Below are positions 23,100 to 29,107 of a DNA stretch of 29,107 nucleotides, piece after piece (position 1 is the first letter of the stretch; each line of letters begins with the position of its first letter). The translations under genes were made by a program, and so were the position numbers. The notes beneath the pieces were generated by a model. It ran no database searches, had not been told where the DNA came from, and saw only the letters and a list, made by a program, of their open reading frames with translations. This stretch comes from CAZKXX01 sp964556705 (GTDB taxonomy: Bacteria > Acidobacteriota > Terriglobia > UBA7540), in assembly GCA_964556705.1 (NCBI GenBank), contig CAZKXX010000043.1:1-29107 (forward strand), given 5' to 3'.

Positions 23100-24550
23100 T
23101 GAAAGCTCTGAAGTCCTCGCGGCGCCGTTCCGCCCACGGTCAACCGGCTCACCTTGATGGTCGGCAATCCCACGCCCACCGGCACGCTCTGGCCGTCTTT
23201 GCCGCAGGTGCCGATGCCGGGGTCGAGCTTCAGGTCGTTTCCGACGGCTGTCACGCGCGTCAGCACCGTCGGGCCGTCGCCGATGAGCGTCGCGCCCTTC
23301 ACCGGCGCCGTAATTTTTCCGTCTTCGATGAGGTACGCTTCCGATGCCGAAAAGACGAACTTGCCGTTCGTGATGTCCACCTGGCCGCCGCCGAAATAGA
23401 CGGCGTAGAGGCCGCGCTGCACCGACCGCACAATCTCTTCCGGATCGTCCCGCCCGGGCAGCAGGTAGGTGTTCGTCATGCGCGGCATGGGGATGTGCTC
23501 GTAGCTTTCGCGGCGGCCGTTGCCGGTGGTCGTAGCGCGCGTCAGGCGGGAGCTGAGCCGGTCCTGAAGATACCCGCGCAGGACGCCGCCCTCGATCAGC
23601 ACGGTCTTCTGCGTCGGCTGGCCTTCGTCGTCCACGTTGATTGAGCCGCGCCGCCCGGGGATCGTCCCGTCGTCCACCACCGTGCAGAGTTCCGAGGCCA
23701 CGCGCTGCCCGATGCGTCCGCTGAAGGCGGAAATCCCCTTGCGATTGAAGTCGGCTTCCAGCCCGTGGCCGACGGCCTCATGCAGCAGGATGCCGGGCCA
23801 GCCGGGCGCCAGCACCACTTCCATTTCGCCCGCCGGCGCTTCGCGCGCCTCGAGCTGCACGATCGCCTGCCGCGCCGCTTCCTTCGCGAAGTGTTCGGGA
23901 CCGTTTTCGCCCTGAAAGAACTCGATGCCCACGCGCCCGCCTCCGCCGTTCGAGCCGGACTGAAGCTTGCCGTTTTCCTGCGCGATGGTGAAGACGCCGA
24001 GACGCACCATGGGCTGGAGGTCGGTGACAACGCGCCCGCCCGAGCCCGCCACCAGCACGTGCCGCACCTGGTCGCCGTAGCTGACGCGCACCTGGCGGAT
24101 GCGCGGGTCGTAGGCGCGTGCCGCGCGGTCCGCTCGCTCGACGAGCGCGAGTTTTTCCGTCAGATCGTGGTCGGTGGAGGGTACGACGACGGGATAGAAA
24201 TTGTGCGCCGGCTCGACGGTGCTCAGGCCCACGGTCGAAGCCTTCGCCGGGCCGCTCGCAATGCGCGCGGCAACCCCGGCGGCGCGCAGGATTTTTTCCG
24301 GCGCCAGGTCGTCCGTGTAGGCGTAACCGGTCTGTTCGCCCGCCAGGACCCGCACTCCGCAGCCTACGGAAACGCCTTCGGTCGCCGATTTCACCAGCGA
24401 TTCGTCGAGCAGAATCGAGGATGTCGTCGTGTACTCGAAATAGAGGTCGGCGTAATCGCCGCCCTCGGCGAGCGCCGCCGCAAGATAACGCTCGAGGTCA
24501 CGTTCGGCGAGTCCGTAGCGGTCGAAAAAAAATCGGTCAGTCGGCGCCAT
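23096..24550 (-). CDS. tldD: TldD zinc metalloprotease subunit
   Basis: A 484-residue catalytic subunit. The zinc motif HEAVGH (His257, Glu258, His262) is within WPGILLHEAVGHGLEADF. Other family blocks are DYADLYFEYTTTSSILLDES, VGCGVRVLAGEQTGYAYTDD, FSGRIGQRVASELCTVVDDG, TNTYLLPGRDDPEEIV and, near the C-terminus, LDPGIGTCGKDGQSVPVGVG. The complex degrades unfolded peptides threaded into its chamber; peptide-modifying partners are absent, so general peptide turnover is the safest reading. It is the first gene of tldD-pmbA-lipoprotein on the minus strand. It is divergent from the kinase gene. Confidence 0.95.
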   Translation of the reverse strand: MAPTDRFFFDRYGLAERDLERYLAAALAEGGDYADLYFEYTTTSSILLDESLVKSATEGVSVGCGVRVLAGEQTGYAYTDDLAPEKILRAAGVAARIASGPAKASTVGLSTVEPAHNFYPVVVPSTDHDLTEKLALVERADRAARAYDPRIRQVRVSYGDQVRHVLVAGSGGRVVTDLQPMVRLGVFTIAQENGKLQSGSNGGGGRVGIEFFQGENGPEHFAKEAARQAIVQLEAREAPAGEMEVVLAPGWPGILLHEAVGHGLEADFNRKGISAFSGRIGQRVASELCTVVDDGTIPGRRGSINVDDEGQPTQKTVLIEGGVLRGYLQDRLSSRLTRATTTGNGRRESYEHIPMPRMTNTYLLPGRDDPEEIVRSVQRGLYAVYFGGGQVDITNGKFVFSASEAYLIEDGKITAPVKGATLIGDGPTVLTRVTAVGNDLKLDPGIGTCGKDGQSVPVGVGLPTIKVSRLTVGGTAPRGLQSFQ

Positions 24551-24613
24551 GCGTCTCGTTGCGGCATCGCGCGGTTTCCACAGCGCGTCCGCCGCGCTGA
24601 TGCCGAAATTCCA

Positions 24614-24642
24614 ACGCTAGCATACGCCCCTCGGGGTGTCAA
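24614..24642 (-). promoter_or_regulatory. Candidate tldD promoter
   Basis: On the minus strand, TTGACA (24642-24637), a 17-base spacer and TAGCGT (24619-24614). The -35 is a perfect match and the -10 is weak. It lies 64 bases upstream of the tldD start and back to back with the kinase promoter. Confidence 0.5.
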
Positions 24643-24671
24643 TTTTCGGCGCCAATGCCCGTATTTCTTTG

Positions 24672-24700
24672 TTGAAGGGCCGCTTCGGTTCACGTACACT
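24672..24700 (+). promoter_or_regulatory. Candidate promoter of the kinase gene
   Basis: TTGAAG (24672-24677), a 17-base spacer and TACACT (24695-24700), 46 bases upstream of the GTG start. This placement also argues against reading the gene from the ATG at 24636. Confidence 0.55.
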
Positions 24701-24746
24701 GAAGGCCCACGATAAGCGCACCGGGACTTCATCAAGGCACATCTTT

Positions 24747-27482
24747 GTGATCGGGCAGAGCGTTGTTCATTACCGCATTCTGGAGAAGCTCGGCGGCGGC
24801 GGGATGGGTGTGGTCTATAAGGCCGAGGACACCAAGCTCGGCCGCTTCGTGGCCCTCAAGTTCCTTCCCGAAGCAGTGTCGCGCGAGCCGCAGGCCCTCG
24901 AGCGCTTCACGCGCGAAGCCCGCGCCGCTTCAGCCCTCGACCATCCCAACATCTGCACGATTTACGAAGTCGGCGAGCATGACGGCCAGCCCTTCATCGC
25001 CATGCAGTACCTGGAAGGGCAGACGCTGAAGCACGTGATTGGCGCTGTAGCGGCGGTCTATGACCGCCGTGGGTCGGGCGGCGAGGTCGGCGCTCACAGA
25101 GCGCCGCTACAGCTCGACACCCTCCTCGACCTCGCCATCCAGATCGCCGATGCGCTCGACGCCGCGCACTCGAAAGGCATCGTGCATCGCGACATCAAGC
25201 CCGCGAACATCTTCGTCACGGCGCGCGGCCAAGCCAAGATTCTCGATTTCGGTCTCGCCAAAGTCGCCCCGCGGCGCGTGGCCGAGGCCGTCGGCGTTAC
25301 GGCGATGCCCACCGAAGGGTTCGCCGAGGAAAACCTCACCAGCCCGGGCACCACGATGGGCACGATCGCCTACATGTCGCCCGAGCAGGCGCTCGGGCAG
25401 GAACTCGACGCGCGCACGGACCTCTTCAGCTTCGGCGTGGTCCTTTACGAAATGGCGACGGGCCGCCTGCCCTTTGCGGGAAACACTTCGGCGGCCATCT
25501 TCAACGCTATCCTCAACCAGGCGCCCACCGCGCCCGTGCGATTGAATCCCGAACTTCCACCCAAGCTCGAAGACATCATCAACAAGCTGCTCGAAAAGGA
25601 CCGCGACCTGCGTTACCAGTCCGCCGCAGAACTTCGCGCGGACTTGAAGCGCCTGAAGCGCGATACGGATTCGGGCCGCTCGGCGGCTGTGGCCGCGGCG
25701 TCCTCTGCGACACCTGTAGCGGCGCTCGATGAGCGCCGAGAAGATTCGGCGGTCGCAGACCGCCGCTACAGCCGGCGCGGCCTCGTGCTCGCGGCTGTCG
25801 CGCTCGTGGTCATCGTCGCCGCAGGGCTCGCTGCCTTTCTTCTGACGCGCCCTCTGCCGCCCCCGCGCGTCCTTCGGACGATACAGATTACAAACGATGG
25901 CAGAGGCAAGGCCGGGCCACTCCTCACGGATGGGACGCGTCTCTACTTCCGGGTCTTCCCCGAAGGCAACAGCAGGCTGGCTCAGGTCTCGGCTGGCGGA
26001 GGCGACACGGTTCTACTCCAGACGCCTTTTCAGAACGTGTTCCCTCTCGACATCTCTCCGGACGGATCGGAACTGCTCGTGTTGAGTTTTGCGGGAACCG
26101 AGCGAGGAACCCCGCTCTGGATGCTGCCTGTGCTGGGAGGCTCGCCCCGGCGGCTCGGCAACATCGTCGGGCGCGCTGGAGCCTGGTCGCCCGACGGGAA
26201 CCGGATTGCCTTCGCTACCGGGAACGACCTGTTCATCGTCGGAAGGGATGGCCGGGAACCTCGCAAGCTGGCGACTGCGCCGGGAAGGTTATTTGGTCTC
26301 CGCTGGTCGCCGGATGGCCGCCACCTGCGCTTCTCGGTTGAGGACCCACGAACATCTTCTGAGTCGCTCTGGGAGGTCGCCGCCGACGGGACGAGCCTTC
26401 GTCCCTTGCTCCCCGGCTGGAATACGCCGCCCAACGAATGCTGCGGCAATTGGACACGGGACGGCAAGTATTTCCTTTTCTCCGCGCAACGCGAAGGACT
26501 GTACAATATCTGGGCTCTCCCCGATAGGTCCGGTTTCCTGCGCCGCGCCGGTCAGGAGCCTGTGCAGTTGACCACCGGCCCGATGCACAACCTCAGCCCC
26601 CTGCCCAGTTCCGACGGCAAGAGAATCTACACAATGGGCGCGCAGCCGCGCGCCGAGTTCGTCCGCTACGACGCCCGAACCCGGCAGTTTCTTCCCTTCC
26701 TCCGCGGGCTCTCGGCCATGGCTCTTTCTTTTTCCCCCGACGGCACCTGGGTCGCCTACGTCACTTACCCCGAAGGAAGCATGTGGCGCAGCAGGGCCGA
26801 CGGAAGCGAGAGGCTTCAGCTTACTTTCCCTCCTCTCCAACCTTACTTGCCTCGCTGGTCACCAGATGGGAAGCAAGTCGCATTCTTTGCGAGAGCTCCC
26901 GGCCAGGCCTGGAAAATCTATCTTGTAGGCGCCGATGGCGGCACGCCCGAGCAGTTGCTTCCTGGAGAGGGCATCGAATGGGACCCGAATTGGTCGCCGG
27001 ACGGGGATTCTCTCGTGTTCGGAGGAGCCGGCGGTGATCGGGAGGGATCAGCGATTCGCATTCTCGATCTGAGCACGCGCAAGGTGATAACGCTGCCCGG
27101 CTCAGAAGGTCTATTTTCGCCTCGCTGGTCGCCCGACGGCAAGTCCATCGCCGCGATGCCGACGGGCTCGGAAAAACTGGTCCTTTACGATTTTTCCACT
27201 CAGACCTGGAGCGACCTCGTCGTCGAAATGACCGTCAGCTACCCGAATTGGTCACGCGACGGCCAATACCTCTACTTCGACAGCCAGCTCTCTCGCGACC
27301 CCGCCTACTTCCGCGTGCGAATCAGCGACAAGAAACTGGAACGTGTGGCCGACTTCGCCGGGCTCGAGCGCGCACCTTCGCCCTTGGGGCTGTGGTCCGG
27401 CCTTGGCCCCGACGACTCCCCCTACTTCATGCGCGAGGCCAGCATCCGGGAAATCTACGCGCTGGAGTGGGAAGCGCCGTGA
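24747..27482 (+). CDS. Membrane Ser/Thr protein kinase with PD40 (TolB-like) propeller
   Basis: A 911-residue receptor-type kinase. Cytosolic kinase, about 10-275: Gly-loop LGGGGMGVVYKA, VALKFL, HRDIKPANIF (about 145), DFGLAK and MSPEQA. Juxtamembrane linker to about 343; a single membrane helix LVLAAVALVVIVAAGLAAFL (about 348-368). An extracytoplasmic beta-propeller follows with repeated WSPDG/FSPDG units (WSPDGNRIAF, WSPDGRHLRF, FSPDGTWVAY, WSPDGKQVAFF, WSPDGDSLVFGG, WSPDGKSIAAM). The start is GTG 24747, giving VIGQSVVHYRILEKLG, the usual N-terminus of this group, with AAGG 9 bases upstream. Two palindromic elements are inserted in frame: one lengthens the loop before the helix ending in DALDAAHSKGIVH, the other lies just before the membrane helix. 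The signal sensed is unknown. Confidence 0.92.
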   Translation: MIGQSVVHYRILEKLGGGGMGVVYKAEDTKLGRFVALKFLPEAVSREPQALERFTREARAASALDHPNICTIYEVGEHDGQPFIAMQYLEGQTLKHVIGAVAAVYDRRGSGGEVGAHRAPLQLDTLLDLAIQIADALDAAHSKGIVHRDIKPANIFVTARGQAKILDFGLAKVAPRRVAEAVGVTAMPTEGFAEENLTSPGTTMGTIAYMSPEQALGQELDARTDLFSFGVVLYEMATGRLPFAGNTSAAIFNAILNQAPTAPVRLNPELPPKLEDIINKLLEKDRDLRYQSAAELRADLKRLKRDTDSGRSAAVAAASSATPVAALDERREDSAVADRRYSRRGLVLAAVALVVIVAAGLAAFLLTRPLPPPRVLRTIQITNDGRGKAGPLLTDGTRLYFRVFPEGNSRLAQVSAGGGDTVLLQTPFQNVFPLDISPDGSELLVLSFAGTERGTPLWMLPVLGGSPRRLGNIVGRAGAWSPDGNRIAFATGNDLFIVGRDGREPRKLATAPGRLFGLRWSPDGRHLRFSVEDPRTSSESLWEVAADGTSLRPLLPGWNTPPNECCGNWTRDGKYFLFSAQREGLYNIWALPDRSGFLRRAGQEPVQLTTGPMHNLSPLPSSDGKRIYTMGAQPRAEFVRYDARTRQFLPFLRGLSAMALSFSPDGTWVAYVTYPEGSMWRSRADGSERLQLTFPPLQPYLPRWSPDGKQVAFFARAPGQAWKIYLVGADGGTPEQLLPGEGIEWDPNWSPDGDSLVFGGAGGDREGSAIRILDLSTRKVITLPGSEGLFSPRWSPDGKSIAAMPTGSEKLVLYDFSTQTWSDLVVEMTVSYPNWSRDGQYLYFDSQLSRDPAYFRVRISDKKLERVADFAGLERAPSPLGLWSGLGPDDSPYFMREASIREIYALEWEAP
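25045..25112 (+). repeat. In-frame palindromic element, copy 1 (68 bp, kinase domain)
   Basis: The ends are CTGTAGCGGCG and CGCCGCTACAG, perfect inverted termini. The left hairpin GCGGTCTATGACCGC and the right hairpin GGCGCTCACAGAGCGCC are joined by a GC-rich spacer. It is translated as VAAVYDRR ... VGAHRAPLQ within the kinase domain. Confidence 0.85.
25714..25771 (-). repeat. In-frame palindromic element, copy 2 (58 bp, juxtamembrane, inverted)
   Basis: The same termini as copy 1, but the internal hairpins are in reverse order: GGCGCTCGATGAGCGCC first, GCGGTCGCAGACCGC second. Its reverse complement aligns with copy 1 except for a shorter spacer. It is translated as VAALDERREDSAVADRRYS, just before the membrane helix. 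Confidence 0.85.
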
Positions 27483-27584
27483 GAGTGGCGGTTGGGGGAA
27501 TAGGACCCGGCCTTTCTGCTGGATGGAATCTCCAAATCCATTCAATCGGCAATCTTCAACCTGCAACCCTCCCTCCACCCTCGC

Positions 27585-27614
27585 TTGACCCGTCCCCGCG
27601 CGCGGGCATAGAAT
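27585..27614 (+). promoter_or_regulatory. guaB promoter
   Basis: TTGACC (27585-27590), an 18-base spacer and TAGAAT (27609-27614), 41 bases upstream of the guaB start. Good sigma-70 similarity. Confidence 0.6.
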
Positions 27615-27654
27615 CAATCGTTGATCTTTCAGCGCAGAAAACACACGGGGGGTT

Positions 27655-29107
27655 ATGTTGGACGGTCCGATTCCCGAAGGACTCACTTTCGACGACGTTC
27701 TCCTGCTTCCCGCGAAGTCCGCGGTGCTGCCCACGCAGGTGGATACGCGCACTTATTTTACCCGCAACATCCGGCTGAACATTCCCATCGTCAGCGCGGC
27801 GATGGATACGGTGACGGAGTCGCGTCTGGCGATCGCGCTCGCGCAGCAGGGGGGCCTCGGCATCATGCACCGCACGATGCCGATCGAGCGCCAGGCGGCG
27901 GAAATCGACAAGGTGAAGCGTTCGGAAAGCGGCATGATCGTGGACCCGGTAACGATCGGGCCGAAGAACCGCATCGCCGAGGCGCTCGAAATCATGAAGC
28001 GCTACAAGATTTCGGGCGTGCCCGTCACCGAAAACGGCAAGCTGGTGGGCATCCTCACCAATCGAGATCTGCGATTTGAAACGCGCTCGGACCTTCTGAT
28101 CGACCAGGTGATGACGAAGAAAAACCTCATCACCGTCCCCGTCGGCACCACGCTCGACGACGCCGAAGCGATTCTGCACAAGCACCGCGTGGAAAAGCTG
28201 CTGGTCGTGGACGACGAGTTCAACCTCAAGGGGCTGATCACCGTCAAAGACATTCAGAAGCGGATCAAATATCCAAGCGCCGCGAAGGACTCGCACGGCC
28301 GGCTGCGCGTGGGCGCGGCCGTCGGGGTCACGGGCGACTACTTCGAGCGCGCGCAGGAACTGGTGAAAGCCAAGGTGGACGTGCTCGTGGTGGACACGGC
28401 GCACGGCCACTCGGAGCGCGTGCTCGAAGCCGTGCGCGTGCTGCGCAAGCGGCTTTCGGACGTGGATCTCGTCGCCGGCAACGTGGCGACGTTCGAAGGC
28501 GCCTGCGACCTCATCAGCCTGGGCGTGGACGGCGTGAAGGTGGGGATCGGGCCCGGCTCGATCTGCACGACGCGCGTCGTGACGGGCGCGGGCGTGCCGC
28601 AGATCACCGCCGTCGCGGAGTGCGCGCGCGCGGCGCGCAAGGCCGGCGTGCCCATCATCTCCGACGGCGGCGTGAAATTTTCCGGGGACGTAACCAAAGC
28701 CATCGCCGCCGGCGCCTCCACCGTGATGATCGGCAGTCTCTTCGCCGGAACCGAAGAGAGCCCGGGCGAGACGATTCTCTATCAGGGGCGCACGTTCAAG
28801 GCTTATCGCGGCATGGGCTCGATCGGCGCGATGGAAGCCGGCTCGGGAGACCGCTACGCGCAGGAGGGCGACCGCTCAAAACTGGTGCCGGAGGGTATCG
28901 AGGGGCGCGTGCCGTACAAAGGCTACCTTTCGGAAATGGTCACGCAGCTCGTCGGCGGGTTGCGTTCCGGCATGGGCTACTGCGGCTGCCTGACCATCGA
29001 AGAACTTCAGCAGCGCGCGCGCTTCGTGCGCATCTCGGCGGCGGGCCTGCGCGAGAGCCACGTCCACGACGTCATCATCACCAAGGAAGCGCCGAACTAC
29101 CGGCTGG
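27655..29107 (+). CDS. guaB: IMP dehydrogenase (3' end cut by the window)
   Basis: Oxidises IMP to XMP with NAD+, the committed step of guanine nucleotide synthesis. 484 codons are present with no stop before the edge; the last residues (VIITKEAPNYRL) are those normally near the C-terminus, so only a few are missing. The N-terminus is IPEGLTFDDVLLLPAKS, then IVSAAMDTVTESRLAIALAQ. The CBS pair spans about residues 90-205 (MIVDPVTI ... RISGVPVTENGKLVGILT-like blocks, LLVVDDEFNLKGLITVKD). Then come VDTAHGHSERVLE and the catalytic loop VGIGPGSICTTR with the nucleophilic Cys. The flap has YRGMGSIGAMEAGSGDRY, and GYLSEMVTQLVGGLRSGMGY follows. GGGGGG precedes the ATG by 3-4 bases. Confidence 0.96.
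   Translation, partial: MLDGPIPEGLTFDDVLLLPAKSAVLPTQVDTRTYFTRNIRLNIPIVSAAMDTVTESRLAIALAQQGGLGIMHRTMPIERQAAEIDKVKRSESGMIVDPVTIGPKNRIAEALEIMKRYKISGVPVTENGKLVGILTNRDLRFETRSDLLIDQVMTKKNLITVPVGTTLDDAEAILHKHRVEKLLVVDDEFNLKGLITVKDIQKRIKYPSAAKDSHGRLRVGAAVGVTGDYFERAQELVKAKVDVLVVDTAHGHSERVLEAVRVLRKRLSDVDLVAGNVATFEGACDLISLGVDGVKVGIGPGSICTTRVVTGAGVPQITAVAECARAARKAGVPIISDGGVKFSGDVTKAIAAGASTVMIGSLFAGTEESPGETILYQGRTFKAYRGMGSIGAMEAGSGDRYAQEGDRSKLVPEGIEGRVPYKGYLSEMVTQLVGGLRSGMGYCGCLTIEELQQRARFVRISAAGLRESHVHDVIITKEAPNYRL

Noticed and set aside
24636..24746. ATG 24636 as start of the kinase
   Set aside because: The extension has no homology I recognise and spans the promoter candidate; GTG 24747 gives the family's usual N-terminus and has AAGG upstream.
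25045..25771. The paired palindromes in the kinase gene as a CRISPR-like array
   Set aside because: There are only two copies, in opposite orientation and 600 bp apart, translated in frame; there are no regular spacers and no cas genes.

Overview
The window is GC-rich, densely coded bacterial chromosome. I read it as a member of the Acidobacteriota. The clues are a Ser/Thr kinase with a C-terminal PD40 propeller, a DUF1844 protein followed by a PhnP-like metallo-hydrolase, the uppS-cdsA-dxr-rseP-ispG order, and abundant intergenic repeats. This assignment is inference from gene content; no rRNA, tRNA or CRISPR array was seen.

Layout: (1) 162-2388, plus: DUF1844 protein, MBL-fold hydrolase and ribF, overlapping or nearly so. 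(2) 2442-8054, minus: uppS, cdsA, dxr, rseP, ispG, an isoprenoid and envelope-lipid cluster covering two MEP-pathway steps, undecaprenyl carrier synthesis, CDP-diacylglycerol and a site-2 protease. (3) 8206-8604: a broken sulfatase start and probable insertion debris. (4) 8605-11508, minus: a magnesium locus, with promoter, M-box riboswitch, intrinsic terminator, a PRC-barrel/MgtE_N/CBS protein without membrane domain, and an NRAMP-like transporter with altered metal-site motifs. (5) 11528-13873: divergent secreted ThuA-like protein and secreted amidohydrolase. (6) 13882-16960, minus: def, fmt, rsmB. (7) 17102-19167: aroC (minus) divergent from a metallophosphoesterase (plus). (8) 19147-21146: a visibly AT-richer segment carrying a trypsin-like gene that lacks the catalytic His, flanked by 94-bp direct repeats. 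(9) 21205-24550, minus: small lipoprotein and the tldD-pmbA pair. (10) 24747-27482, plus: PD40 receptor kinase with two in-frame palindromic elements. (11) 27655 to the window end: guaB, cut by the edge.

The most notable system is region 4. A Mg2+ riboswitch controls a stand-alone copy of the MgtE cytosolic Mg2+-sensor module and, 12 bp later, an NRAMP-like permease whose DPGN and MPH motifs read DAGG and TPW. The simplest reading is a two-gene Mg2+ importer in which the MgtE sensor serves an unrelated permease. Second is a family of about 60-bp palindromic elements inserted in frame, in opposite orientations, inside the kinase gene. Third is a set of intergenic elements built from inverted arms of short repeated words.
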